From NCBI GenBank assembly GCA_965221205.1, contig OZ244870.1:744001-808000 (forward strand): DNA of 64,000 nucleotides, read 5' to 3'. The position numbers and the translations under genes are program-made. Positions 11,601-19,873 of the stretch are shown in pieces. This stretch comes from CBDFMG01 sp965221205 [NCBI: bacterium]. Its GTDB lineage: Bacteria > SM23-31. Below the pieces are notes generated by a model. The model had not been told where the DNA came from. It saw only the letters and a list, made by a program, of their open reading frames with translations, and did no database searches. The first letter of the stretch is position 1, and each line of letters begins with the position of its first letter.

Positions 11601-11623
11601 TACTATTTGGCTATGCATTTTAA
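8609..11623 (+). CDS. MA-type metallohydrolase with PD40 beta-propeller and C-terminal barrel
   Basis: Exported protein of 1004 residues. A signal peptide ends near GIAQIG. A gluzincin-type domain carries HEFTH (His136-His140) followed by SWFAEGAAQY, the usual third-ligand region of peptidase MA-like proteins. Residues about 330-620 are WD40-like/TolB (PD40) repeats with recurring 'SPDGSRIVF', 'SHDGKRIYY' type strands. The last 350 residues are rich in beta strands and end in F (LFGYAF), as in Omp85/BamA-type outer-membrane barrels. Proteins of this build are common and uncharacterised in FCB phyla. A cell-surface protease or chaperone attached through its own barrel is inferred. The ATG follows a weak AAAAGG site. 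It stands alone between non-coding gaps of about 60-90 bp. Confidence 0.72.
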   Translation: MKHIKAKSLYRITSLVCAVITALVLLPGAGIAQIGRHNHPELKWETIETEHFKIHYHNGEYRTPRIIAKIIEEVYDPVTSAYNFEPDGIIDVVVRDHDDYSNGAAYFYNNQIEIWASSLDFLLRGTSNWLRNVITHEFTHMIQVQTARKLPRRIPALYLQYFGYENERRSDVLTGFPNRIVSYPIAGTVMPSWFAEGAAQYQTMREGYEAWDSHRDMILRTRSLNNGVYSLSEMGVFGKTSIGNESVYNQGFSFITYLADTYGEDVLARISRTMSSPFVFTIEQAIKRETGINGKVVFNTWKTELEQKYLRTSDKIDKSIKEGTIVRDEGSGNVYPQWSPSGESFVFLSNGQSDFLSATDLFLKQQDDEKSKLLKSGVGSPPVWDNSGERLVYSKLTQNDNNSYFYDLYLYNVETEKEEKLTDSQRAHYPSFAPDNQTVYFVSSNDRFSTLNAIDLKTKETRLIKAFDIGQDVFMSSVSPDGSRIVFAVSSGFARDIAIMDTDGSGFQYLLKEKHDERNPSFSHDGKRIYYSSDKNGIYNIYEYDMNVQKSDPLTNVLGGAFMPSINKEGDLVFSLYTDGGYKIAILNNMDPVEPANMTYRPGYGDSLPSVNYDDTEFADLTAEPYKLHYSSTFFMPRLIFDWNGTKLGFYTSASDVLGKYNLIAGAAMNTETDRDLFALMDFRFLEQTLFLELFNTTRNTNFFSEPDDPQDRRDKVAIGYWEAALGARQTLSRTQNLSIRASISRQNYNDDPTINGINFPAIRFDFYKGLDIGAQWTYRKLLPRLDGLINPSDGRTVSAWYWFRSDKIFQDFAIDPGTGFLDEIFKKFNYHRFDIDWKEYYNLSSFYDRSALTLRFQGGFINKPVDDFFYYFAGGFRGLKGYSYYSIEGRKKAIISATYRFPLLTNIGKQIGVWYFDKLYGSVGYQVGDAWNNGFVKSGDLKNVIDLGLRLDTFSFYSYPTNIAFNAAYGLNELPFGSVETNNFSAQGKEWKFFFTILFGYAF

Positions 11624-11685
11624 ATATCGCCACAGCTTATAATTCATTTATTATTTAATGGCAACGGAACTATCTGGGAGACGGT

Positions 11686-12450
11686 ATGAAAGTAGTATCA
11701 TGTCTACTTATATTTTTCTTGGTAACAGGCACAATAGCTGCACAGGATTTTGACACAGTTTTCCGTCCGGGCAATCGGCTCTCTTTTTCTGCTGACCGGA
11801 TTCAAACTGAGAAAGATAATACATTTCGGAACCGTTCATTCTCGTTTCATCATCAAATAGATTCCGGAAATTCACAAAAGTCACCTATCACTGCTGTAAT
11901 ACTATCAGGAATTATTCCCGGATTGGGGCAGTGGTATGCGGGAGATAAGATAAAAGCGCTTGGGTTTGCTACAACAGAAGCTGCACTCTGGTTCGGCCGT
12001 TCCCGTTTCATTGACAAGGGTGACGAAATAAAGCAGGAATTCAGGACATATGCCGATCAATTCTGGAGTGATTCCGACTATTTCAACTGGGCAGGGACCG
12101 TCGATATATCAAAGTATTCACATGTCCTGCCCGACACAAAAACGCAGCAGTATTATGAAATGATAGGCAAATATAACCAATTTGTCGCCGGATGGCCCGA
12201 TTCCGAGGGCAATCCCGATCAATCAGAAATGCGACTCCGCTACATGGCGCAACATCATGAAAGTAATAAAAATTACAAAAATGCCGACAAACTTGCACAG
12301 ATTCTTGTGCTGAACCGGGTCATCAGTGCATTTGACGCAGCTTTTTCAATTCACAGAAACAATAAACAGTTGAGAGCCAAATTTCGAGTTAAAAAAATGT
12401 ATGCAAAATCGGAACTTATGCCGGTCGTCAATCTTAATTATACGTGGTAA
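11686..12450 (+). CDS. DUF5683-like exported or membrane protein
   Basis: 254 residues with a signal peptide (ending near TIAAQD). Its hallmark is the segment SGIIPGLGQWYAGDKIKALG (residues about 70-90), the P-G-LGQ-Y motif shared by DUF5683 and TM2-like membrane proteins. The C terminus (MPVVNLNYTW) looks like an outer-membrane strand. Function is unknown. It is followed immediately by a second protein with the same motif, so the two form a tandem pair of distant paralogues. The start is supported by GGGAGACGGT just upstream. Confidence 0.6.
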   Translation: MKVVSCLLIFFLVTGTIAAQDFDTVFRPGNRLSFSADRIQTEKDNTFRNRSFSFHHQIDSGNSQKSPITAVILSGIIPGLGQWYAGDKIKALGFATTEAALWFGRSRFIDKGDEIKQEFRTYADQFWSDSDYFNWAGTVDISKYSHVLPDTKTQQYYEMIGKYNQFVAGWPDSEGNPDQSEMRLRYMAQHHESNKNYKNADKLAQILVLNRVISAFDAAFSIHRNNKQLRAKFRVKKMYAKSELMPVVNLNYTW

Positions 12451-12458
12451 TTTATACG

Positions 12459-13127
12459 ATGGTGGCTCTTATACATAAAGCACTTGTTCTTCTGATGCTT
12501 CTTGCTATTTCCAACGGAACCACCGCACCGGTATTCGCACAGCAAAATCAAAAATCACCGGCCAAAGCATTTCTCTACTCCTTTCTTGTTCCGGGGCTTG
12601 GACATTATTATGTTGAAAATGTTGGGAAAACATGTTTGTTTATCACTGCGGATGTAATATTGTTTGGAATGGGGATCGGCCATACCATTTATTCTGAAAC
12701 GCTTGAAGATGATTTTAAAGCGTTCGGTGCCGCACATGCAGGATTTGATCCTGCCGGCAAGGACAAAGACTATTTTATTGCAGCATCACGTTTTCTGACA
12801 ATATACGATTATAATAATGATATGCGTCTCAATAGAGATTTCGACAAGGTTTTACCTGAAACTCCTGGAATTGTCTGGTCGTGGGACAGCCCTGATAACA
12901 GGACTCTTTTCTTACAGAGGCGTATTGATGCAAAAAGGATAAAGAATAGAAGAAACTTCTATTTTGCCGGAATGTTTTTAAACCATGTCTTGAGCGGTAT
13001 ACATGCCTCATTTATGGCGAAACGCTTCAATGCGCGTTTACCGCAAACCGGCTGGAATGTCCGGTTCCACCCACCACTGCAGTATGAAAATCCTACACAT
13101 TCAGTGCAAGTAACATATAGATTTTAA
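12459..13127 (+). CDS. Second DUF5683-like exported or membrane protein
   Basis: 222 residues from the ATG chosen here. A GTG 15 nt upstream, overlapping the previous gene, is also possible. A signal peptide ends near PVFAQQ, then LYSFLVPGLGHYYVENVGKT matches the P-G-LG-YY motif of the preceding protein. It ends in a strand-like VQVTYRF. The gene sits 8 bp after its paralogue and is almost certainly co-transcribed. Function is not known; both could be accessory proteins of the envelope block in which they lie. Confidence 0.58.
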   Translation: MVALIHKALVLLMLLAISNGTTAPVFAQQNQKSPAKAFLYSFLVPGLGHYYVENVGKTCLFITADVILFGMGIGHTIYSETLEDDFKAFGAAHAGFDPAGKDKDYFIAASRFLTIYDYNNDMRLNRDFDKVLPETPGIVWSWDSPDNRTLFLQRRIDAKRIKNRRNFYFAGMFLNHVLSGIHASFMAKRFNARLPQTGWNVRFHPPLQYENPTHSVQVTYRF

Positions 13128-13197
13128 TAAAATTTTTTCTTACCTTACCATACGAATACAGAACACCTAATTATATTTTATCACATGCTACTAACTT

Positions 13198-14385
13198 TTG
13201 CAGAGGAGGAGTAATTTTTCTAAGAATAAAAGTGCATTCAATGCTTCAACGTTCTGGAACCACCTTGCAGGTGACAGTTTCGGACTACTCAGAAGCAGGA
13301 TCGGATTAACATTTACCGGAACGGATAATGTTTCCGCATTTTTTCAGCTACAGGATGCCAGAAGACTTGGTGAAGAGACAAGTACACTTTTCGATGCAGA
13401 CGCGGATCAATTTGATCTCCATCAGGGATATCTGACGATTAATCGGTTCCTCTCGGACGATCTTTCATTGAATCTTGGACGTATGGAAATATCTCTTGGA
13501 AATCAACGGTTCATAGGAGCCGTTGGATGGAGCAATACTGGTCGTTCATTCGACGGTGCACTTCTTGAACGTAAAAATAATACGTTGAGCTTCACATTAT
13601 TCGGCGTCAGTATTCATGAAGAAGTGCCGACACTTCATTTTGATCCTGACGAAAACTTGTTCGGATTTTTCGGTTCTTACAAACAGTCGGTAACGAGCAC
13701 AATCAACGGATTTGCCTTCTTAAACACAAATAGCGACCGTATAACTGGCGGCCCTGATGACGATGACATGAAATTAGTCCGTTTGACAGCAGGTTTTGAT
13801 TATTCGGCATCGGTTGCAAATTTCAATTATGAGACTGAAGGTGCTGTCCAGTTCGGAAAGCAGGACGCTGGTCTTAATAGAGCGAGAGACGATATCAGCG
13901 CGTACATGTTTGGAGTACGGCTGAAATATGTGTCTCCAAATGTGAAAAGACCGTTTATCGGTGTTGGTTATGATATCCTTACTGGTGATGATAATCCGCT
14001 TGACGGTGATAATAAATCCTTCAATACACTTTTTGCCACTAATCACAAATTCTACGGTTTCATGGACTATTTTATCAATATACCAGCTGCTACTTCACAA
14101 CTCGGGTTACAGGATTTTATGGTCAATGCAGGTTTCACACCGAGAGATGATATCACTGTCACCGCCGATTGGCATTATCTCCGGTCTCATGAGGAAAACA
14201 ATGCTGGCAACAGTGTATTCGGTAATGAACTCGATGTAACACTTCGCTACAATTACCGGCAGGATCTCGGTTTTCAATCTGGAGTTTCATTCTTTATACC
14301 GGGTGAAATTCCTGATGAAACACCGAATAACGATACTGCCGGATATTGGTCGTATGTCATGCTGACGTATAATTTTTCACAGTAG
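13198..14385 (+). CDS. Alginate-export-like outer-membrane porin, 5' end missing
   Basis: An open frame of 395 codons matching the body of alginate-export/OprP-type porins: SRIGLTFTGTDNVSAFFQLQ, DLSLNLGRMEISLGNQRFIG, and a final barrel strand ending MLTYNFSQ. There is no signal peptide. A stop codon (TAA at 13192) lies just before the frame, no ATG occurs for dozens of codons, and the only AGGAGG-like sequence lies inside the frame. The first usable start would be TTG at 13198. The other frames upstream show no hydrophobic leader either, only a nine-codon ATG frame ending in TAA. The gene therefore looks truncated at its 5' end and is probably not exported. Confidence 0.55.
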   Translation: MQRRSNFSKNKSAFNASTFWNHLAGDSFGLLRSRIGLTFTGTDNVSAFFQLQDARRLGEETSTLFDADADQFDLHQGYLTINRFLSDDLSLNLGRMEISLGNQRFIGAVGWSNTGRSFDGALLERKNNTLSFTLFGVSIHEEVPTLHFDPDENLFGFFGSYKQSVTSTINGFAFLNTNSDRITGGPDDDDMKLVRLTAGFDYSASVANFNYETEGAVQFGKQDAGLNRARDDISAYMFGVRLKYVSPNVKRPFIGVGYDILTGDDNPLDGDNKSFNTLFATNHKFYGFMDYFINIPAATSQLGLQDFMVNAGFTPRDDITVTADWHYLRSHEENNAGNSVFGNELDVTLRYNYRQDLGFQSGVSFFIPGEIPDETPNNDTAGYWSYVMLTYNFSQ

Positions 14386-14733
14386 AAGTAACTAATAAAT
14401 AAGACAAGTACAGAGCAGATTCTTGTTTCTTTATTAAACAATTATACAACAGAATTTCATTGTTGTCCTTTAACGCTTCTGTTTTTATCAATCCAGTATC
14501 CCCACGGCACCAGCAATTAGAGAAAAGTAGATCAGGTACATCATAATATCAAAATCTTTAGGTGAATATATTTTTTATGAAATGTGTCGAATATTAACAT
14601 GTTTCATTTGTATATAAAGTGATATCTATTTATATATGTAGAGACACAAAGTTGAGATATAAGTTTTTCTTGTTTTTTGCAACATGAGCAGTTATATTAC
14701 TGTCCAATCCGAATTGCATGAAATTCAAAAATT
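14386..14733. other. Non-coding gap holding a 38-bp gene-fragment repeat
   Basis: AT-rich and without a convincing gene. It holds at 14476-14513 an exact copy of 38 bp found again at 20558-20595. Read on the minus strand this encodes LVPWGYWIDKNR, the C terminus of the membrane protein at 20545-21082, so the gap contains a relic of a second copy of that gene. Confidence 0.6.
14476..14513 (-). repeat. 38-bp repeat, copy 1 (gene-tail relic)
   Basis: Identical over 38 bp to 20558-20595, beginning CTTCTGTTTTTATCAATC. On the minus strand it encodes the last residues of a membrane protein (VPWGYWIDKNR). Flanking bases differ between copies. Confidence 0.85.
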
Positions 14734-15153
14734 ATGCTGTTTAAAAATCAAAAAATAAAGATCCTTTCAATTATATATATTCTCTATTTTTCACTCTTTG
14801 TCCTCGCGTTCGATTCTCCTTTATTACATTCCGGAGCAGTAACAGCGACAACTTCAATATTCACGAACAAATTGTCGAGTGCCACAGGCAATTTAATGCT
14901 TGAAACCGAAAATCATGATATCAATGCAGGTAATACTTCGCGTGTCAGTCATTTTCATACTAAATTGCTGACAGTGAATAAAATCTGTTTTTTGTGTGCT
15001 TTCGGTTTTTCATTTAATTCCAATGGTATCAAATCAATTGGAAGCGACTACATACCTCTTAGTAAGAATATTCTGAATTTATCAAACGTTAGATTAGTAT
15101 CATTACATCTTTCTTGTCTCCCATCCTATAGAGCTCCACCCACTGTTATATGA
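14734..15153 (+). CDS. Small exported Cys/RAPP protein next to TonB receptor
   Basis: 139 residues with one N-terminal hydrophobic segment (signal or anchor). It has ICFLCAFGFSF (a C-x2-C pair) near residue 88 and ends SYRAPPTVI. Small proteins of this layout (N-terminal anchor, CxxC, C-terminal R-[AG]-PP) often sit upstream of metal-type TonB receptors in Bacteroidota, and the same arrangement is seen here. A metal-handling accessory role is inferred from context. No good ribosome site is visible. Confidence 0.45.
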   Translation: MLFKNQKIKILSIIYILYFSLFVLAFDSPLLHSGAVTATTSIFTNKLSSATGNLMLETENHDINAGNTSRVSHFHTKLLTVNKICFLCAFGFSFNSNGIKSIGSDYIPLSKNILNLSNVRLVSLHLSCLPSYRAPPTVI

Positions 15154-15510
15154 TTAATTGCTTTCGTTGAAGAATTCCGATTAATCAATCAGCACCGGCA
15201 CTATTGGATAAGTTTTGCTGCTGGAGGTCTGATAGAAAAATCGGTGCCATGCCTTCAACGGATAGTTTTTAATCCATAGTGTTTGCACTATTCTCCTGCT
15301 GTGAAAACATATCTACAGCTAAACACGTTTTCGCTATTTTTTAATATTCATATTATCATTCTATGATTACACTGCTAATCAAATTGAAGATAATATAAAT
15401 ATGAAGATTCGGAAATAAATGTTTTCTGTAGCCAAACATTCAATGTAATATAACCTAATTTCAGAAAACTTATGAACTCGTTCCACATTAATATATCACA
15501 AGGAAACCAT
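15154..15510. other. Intergenic region upstream of TonB receptor
   Basis: AT-rich, about 350 bp. No gene, terminator or convincing metal-regulator palindrome was found by eye. A promoter for the receptor probably lies here, but no clean consensus is seen. Confidence 0.4.
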
Positions 15511-17868
15511 ATGAAAGGTTTAATTTCTTTCATGAAAATCACGCTATTTTCGATGTGGATGATATTCGTACATGTATGTATAGTCAATGCACAAACGTTG
15601 AAAGGAACTATTACGGCTGAAAGTGGTAACAGTTTGGAATTTGTAAATATATTTATCCGAGATGTGAACTTATTTACGATTTCGGACGAAGAGGGCAAAT
15701 ACGAAATTAAGAATATTCCTGCAGGTAGCCATAACGTGGAGTTTTCATTTGTCGGATATCAGAAAGAAACGAAAGAAATTACGGTTTCTGAAGACGATAT
15801 CATACTTAATGTCATACTTAAGATTGATATATTTCAGACAGGCGAAGTCGTTGTAGAGAGTAAGTCGTCAATTGCGGATGAATTAAAAATTGCGACAAAG
15901 TCAATTTCAATATTGGACAGTGAGAGTCTCGATAAAAATCGGGGACAAACATTAGGTGAATCACTTGAAGAAGTTTCCGGTGTAACCGTATTGACGACCG
16001 GTCCTGCTATTGCAAAATCTGTCATACGTGGATTACATAGTGACCGGATTGTAATCTTGAATAATGGCATTCAACAGGAAAGTCAACAATGGGGAGGTGA
16101 GCATGCTCCCGCAATAGATCCGTTTACTCCGGAAACTATTCAAGTTATAAAAGGTGCAGCAAGTGTGGAATATGGCTTTAAAGCGATAGGAGGTGTTATT
16201 CGTGTTGATCCCCGGGAGATTGTGACGACACCGGGAATTGGCGGGTCGGTTTCTGTGAACGGATTTTCCAATAACCGGCAGGGTGCGGGTTCGCTTTTGC
16301 TTGAAGGTAGTTTTGGCAATGTAGCGGGTTGGGGGTGGAGGCTGCAGGGATCAATCAGAAAAGCAGGTGACTCTTCGGCGCCGCGTTATAATATTGTCAA
16401 TTCCGGTTTTAAAGAATTCGATGGATCCGGAGCTGTCGGCTACAAGAGAGGTAATCATAAAATTGACGTATTCTACAGCCAGTTCAGCACTGAAATCGGG
16501 ATATTTAAAGGATCTCACATAGGTAATCTTTCAGATTTAACCAGAGCATTTGAGTTAAATAGGCCATTGAATACGAGTGATTTCTCCTATGATATTGATG
16601 TTCCCAATCAAAAGATAGATCACAAAACTTTTTCGGTGAGGTCACACCACAGACTCAATTCAATTGGAAATGTGGATATACAATTGGGAAAACAAATAAA
16701 TCACAGGAGAGAGTTTGATTCACATAAAACATTTCTTGGAGATCCATCATCTCTTAGCAAGCCTTCGATAGAGTTAAAACTCATAACTTATACGTTAAAT
16801 ACTGCTTTAACACTTAACCCGGGAAAATATACATTCAGGAAAATAGGTTTTAATGCCATGAAACAAGATAATGTTGAAAAAGGCAGGATAAATCTGATAC
16901 CGAATTACAGAATGTATTCAGGAGGGTTATTTTTTATTGAACATGTTGTGATTGACAATTGGAATTTTGAGCTTGGTATACGATATGATCGGCAAACAGT
17001 AGATGTTTATAGAAATATTGATTCAGAAATCATAAAAAGCACTCATAACTATAGTAATTTTTCGGGAGTATTAGGAGCAAATATCCAGTTTGCAAATCAC
17101 TGGTCGATAGGTTCAAATGTAAGTACAGGATGGAGAGCTCCTAATATGAATGAGCTTTATTCAGATGGCGTTCATCATGGTGCAGCTCAGTATGAAAAAG
17201 GTGATGTAAATCTTGATAGCGAAAAAAGTTTGAATGTAGATTTGACGCTTCGTCATATTAATGATAAAGTAACAATTGAGTTGAGCGGTTATAACGTTTA
17301 TATCAACGATTATATATACCTTTTCCCACAAGAATCACCAATACTTACAGTAAGAGGTGCTTTCCCGGCATTTAATTATGTCCAGGATGATGTTTTATTA
17401 AGAGGTGGTGAGATTTCTGTGTCTTATCGGATAACCGAGTTCTTTTCGACAGGAGTGAAATATTCTTTAGTCCGCGGAAAAAACAGAAAACAGGATATTG
17501 ATTTAGTAGGATTACCTGCAGACAGGATAAAGAGTATTTCAGAGTTTACTTTACCCGATGTTTCATTTGCTAAGAATCAATCCATTCAATTGAGTTTGAA
17601 TGTAGTTGATAAGCAAAACAGAATTCCCGAGGGTGTAGATTTTGTACCCCCTCCTCCAGGATATCATACCGTAGATTTAGATTACTTTTCTGATATAATG
17701 CTATTCAGCACATCATTCTCCTTTGGAATAAGTGTAGATAACGTGTTTAATAAATCTTACAGAGATTATTTAAGCAGATTCCGATACTTTACAGACGATC
17801 CGGGAAGATCGATAGTTGTGAGGTTTGAATTGCCTTTTAGTAAAACACTAAATTGGCTTGAACCGTAA
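15511..17868 (+). CDS. TonB-dependent receptor, ZnuD-like (probable metal uptake)
   Basis: 785 residues from the ATG at 15511, preferred over an ATG 39 nt upstream because AAGGA lies 6 nt before it and the signal peptide (ending VNAQT) then starts directly. Order: carboxypeptidase-like regulatory domain (about residues 20-105), plug domain, 22-strand-type barrel. The plug holds HSDRIVILNNGIQQESQQWG, GEHAPAIDPF and IKGAASVEYG, the signature of ZnuD-like receptors. The neighbours (small CxxC protein before, lipoprotein after) form the set usually seen with such receptors. Zinc or another transition metal is inferred; copper or an organic ligand is not excluded. Confidence 0.8.
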   Translation: MKGLISFMKITLFSMWMIFVHVCIVNAQTLKGTITAESGNSLEFVNIFIRDVNLFTISDEEGKYEIKNIPAGSHNVEFSFVGYQKETKEITVSEDDIILNVILKIDIFQTGEVVVESKSSIADELKIATKSISILDSESLDKNRGQTLGESLEEVSGVTVLTTGPAIAKSVIRGLHSDRIVILNNGIQQESQQWGGEHAPAIDPFTPETIQVIKGAASVEYGFKAIGGVIRVDPREIVTTPGIGGSVSVNGFSNNRQGAGSLLLEGSFGNVAGWGWRLQGSIRKAGDSSAPRYNIVNSGFKEFDGSGAVGYKRGNHKIDVFYSQFSTEIGIFKGSHIGNLSDLTRAFELNRPLNTSDFSYDIDVPNQKIDHKTFSVRSHHRLNSIGNVDIQLGKQINHRREFDSHKTFLGDPSSLSKPSIELKLITYTLNTALTLNPGKYTFRKIGFNAMKQDNVEKGRINLIPNYRMYSGGLFFIEHVVIDNWNFELGIRYDRQTVDVYRNIDSEIIKSTHNYSNFSGVLGANIQFANHWSIGSNVSTGWRAPNMNELYSDGVHHGAAQYEKGDVNLDSEKSLNVDLTLRHINDKVTIELSGYNVYINDYIYLFPQESPILTVRGAFPAFNYVQDDVLLRGGEISVSYRITEFFSTGVKYSLVRGKNRKQDIDLVGLPADRIKSISEFTLPDVSFAKNQSIQLSLNVVDKQNRIPEGVDFVPPPPGYHTVDLDYFSDIMLFSTSFSFGISVDNVFNKSYRDYLSRFRYFTDDPGRSIVVRFELPFSKTLNWLEP

Positions 17869-17903
17869 CTATGAATATTCACAATTTAAACAGTGAGGTA
17901 AAA

Positions 17904-18470
17904 ATGTACAAAATCAAAACTAGTATAATAATGGTGTTATTAGGAATCTATTCTGCTTTCATCGTTTCGTGCGGTGATGATGACAATCCGGCCGCCCCCG
18001 GAGAAGAAAATCCACAAGAACAGATTACAACAGTAACCCTATCTTTGTCTTCCGCATCCGACAATTTAACAGTTCAATGGCAGGACCTTGACGGAGCAGG
18101 AGGGAATGCCCCAGTCATTGAAACATTATCTTTAAAAACGGGAATAGTGTATACGGGAACTATTGAACTCAGAGATGATATTAATGAAGAAGATATCACC
18201 GGGGAAATTGAAGAAGAAGCTGATGAGCATCAATTCTTTTATACAGTTTCGGGAGATGTTACGGGTCAGATAAGTATTACAATTACCGATACCGATTCAA
18301 ATGACTTACCCGTCGGATTAGAATTTACGGTAGAAGTAACTGCGGAGGCTGGATTAACCGGAATGTTAAATATCATTCTTGGACATTTCGATGACGTCGT
18401 AAAAGATGGAACAACTTTAAGTCCTGAAACGGATGTAGATGTAGATATAGATATTATTATTACAAATTAA
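17904..18470 (+). CDS. Lipoprotein partner of the TonB receptor
   Basis: 188-residue lipoprotein. The start at 17904 is chosen over an in-frame ATG at 17871 because GTGAGG lies about 5 nt upstream and the lipobox AFIVSC follows a normal-length signal. The mature part is acidic, with LTVQWQDLDGAGGNAPVIET and an EEEADEHQFFYT segment. This pattern is familiar from Bacteroidota lipoproteins that follow ZnuD-like receptors (often labelled 'type 1 periplasmic binding fold'). The Asp/Glu/His richness suggests metal capture at the surface or in the periplasm; this is inference. It lies 35 bp after the receptor and is probably in the same transcript. Confidence 0.65.
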   Translation: MYKIKTSIIMVLLGIYSAFIVSCGDDDNPAAPGEENPQEQITTVTLSLSSASDNLTVQWQDLDGAGGNAPVIETLSLKTGIVYTGTIELRDDINEEDITGEIEEEADEHQFFYTVSGDVTGQISITITDTDSNDLPVGLEFTVEVTAEAGLTGMLNIILGHFDDVVKDGTTLSPETDVDVDIDIIITN

Positions 18471-18584
18471 AAAAACCGCAGGTAGTATAACAGAAAGTGT
18501 GTAAAATGTAATGTATACAACAGATTAGGTTGGGTAGGGACGTTAGAGTATTTTTTTGAGTAAATGAAGTTAATAATAAAAGCA

Positions 18585-18611
18585 GGACATGCGCTTTGTC
18601 AAGGCATGCCC
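18585..18611 (+). repeat. Hairpin repeat, copy A
   Basis: GGACATGC, 11-nt loop, GCATGCCC, followed by CGC; one A-C mismatch in the stem. It resembles copy B about 140 bp away in stem sequence, mismatch position and the trailing GCCCCGC. Confidence 0.45.
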
Positions 18612-18727
18612 CGCGAGAAATACACATAACAAAAAGGTCATATGATAATAGGCTTCCACAGGCCTTTATAATTACACGTGATCAAATATAGGAAAGTTCA
18701 ATAATTATACGCGAAGAAAAAATAAAC

Positions 18728-18756
18728 GGGACGTGCAATTCGGCAGTACACGCCCC
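18728..18756 (+). repeat. Hairpin repeat, copy B
   Basis: GGGACGTG, 13-nt loop, CACGCCCC, then GC; the A-C mismatch is at the same stem position as in copy A. Confidence 0.45.
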
Positions 18757-18973
18757 GCATAAAGCAACGAGTAGATGAACGTCTGTATGCTTAGTATACT
18801 ATACAAACGTTAAATCTATATAAAGTTATGGTTCAATATTAGTAAAATTTGTTGTTATTATAGATGGCTACTATAATTCGAATAAGTGAATCTGCATCCT
18901 CGGGCTGTACTATTTGCGAACCGGTTTTTATCGCATATTTATTGTTATAAAAATCAATATATGAATTACATCG

Positions 18974-19873
18974 TTAACTACCAAACAACTCATTGAGTAG
19001 TGTACCACCCGGTGACACCATAATTTCCGGTACAGTCTGTTCAAACATCTCGTAAAGATGAGGCATTTTTTCCCTCAGGTCGGCACTGTTTCTTAACGTC
19101 CAAGCTGTTGTATTCCGGTCAAAGGTTTCCCGGAGGTCCCATGCAGTGAATATGACCCAGTATGCAAATTCCTGAAGTGAGACCCGCATTCGGCGTTCTT
19201 CATCTTCAATCCGGTCGAAGGAACTTAGATCATAATATCCTTTTTCAGCCGCCTCCAGCATAAACTGATAAAGCTGAGATTCGGAAGTTGCAGCCCATTC
19301 CTCGGGAAATACATAATGAAGTCCTATATCACTCGCATAGTGTAAGAGGTGTTCAGCTACTTCTACCATCTGATCAAAATTTCCAATTTCATATTGCATT
19401 ATTACATCGCATACACTGTTCTGGCTTCTTGTAACATTCCAAGCCGCCAGATCTTCGGGATCCGTAATTCGGTCTTCTGTACCTCTATACATTGGGATCA
19501 ATGCCCTGTACTCGTACATGTTCCTGATAAACTCTTCCTGGAGCGCACTGTCGATAGAGCCATCCTGCGGAAACATTTCTACAATAGTTTTTGCGACATT
19601 ATTCATGAATTTATCTGCAATGTTGTCCCGGGCTATCAGGGTATAGCCGTACACGGTGATCTTTTTGGTGAACGGTGGATATTCGTCTGTCGGAACAATA
19701 CCGGTGTTCATATACAGATCATCCGGTGCCGAAGTTGCCCGTGAAAGCATGATACATCCCCCATAATGGGTTTTCCCCATATCGGTTGCTACCGATTCGT
19801 CCGTTTCCGAACTACAAAAGATCAGAAGTAAAGTCAAAGAAAGAATCACACAATAAACAAGACGAATAGACAT
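18974..19873 (-). CDS. Hypothetical exported lipoprotein-like protein
   Basis: 299 residues, not recognised. The N terminus is a signal with a lipobox-like LLIFCSSETDES, so it is probably a lipoprotein. The rest is soluble and mainly helical by appearance, with Trp/Tyr-rich stretches (AYWVIFTAWDLRETF) and no known catalytic motif. The start is well set by GAAGGAGGCTTAATT before ATG. It stands alone, facing away from the metal-uptake genes, with long gaps on both sides. Confidence 0.6.
   Translation of the reverse strand: MSIRLVYCVILSLTLLLIFCSSETDESVATDMGKTHYGGCIMLSRATSAPDDLYMNTGIVPTDEYPPFTKKITVYGYTLIARDNIADKFMNNVAKTIVEMFPQDGSIDSALQEEFIRNMYEYRALIPMYRGTEDRITDPEDLAAWNVTRSQNSVCDVIMQYEIGNFDQMVEVAEHLLHYASDIGLHYVFPEEWAATSESQLYQFMLEAAEKGYYDLSSFDRIEDEERRMRVSLQEFAYWVIFTAWDLRETFDRNTTAWTLRNSADLREKMPHLYEMFEQTVPEIMVSPGGTLLNELFGS

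Larger units (their letters stand above)
18471..18973. other. Intergenic region with two related hairpins
   Basis: AT-rich, no gene found. It contains two similar GC-rich hairpins (18585-18611 and 18728-18756), both ending in GCCCCGC. Confidence 0.5.
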
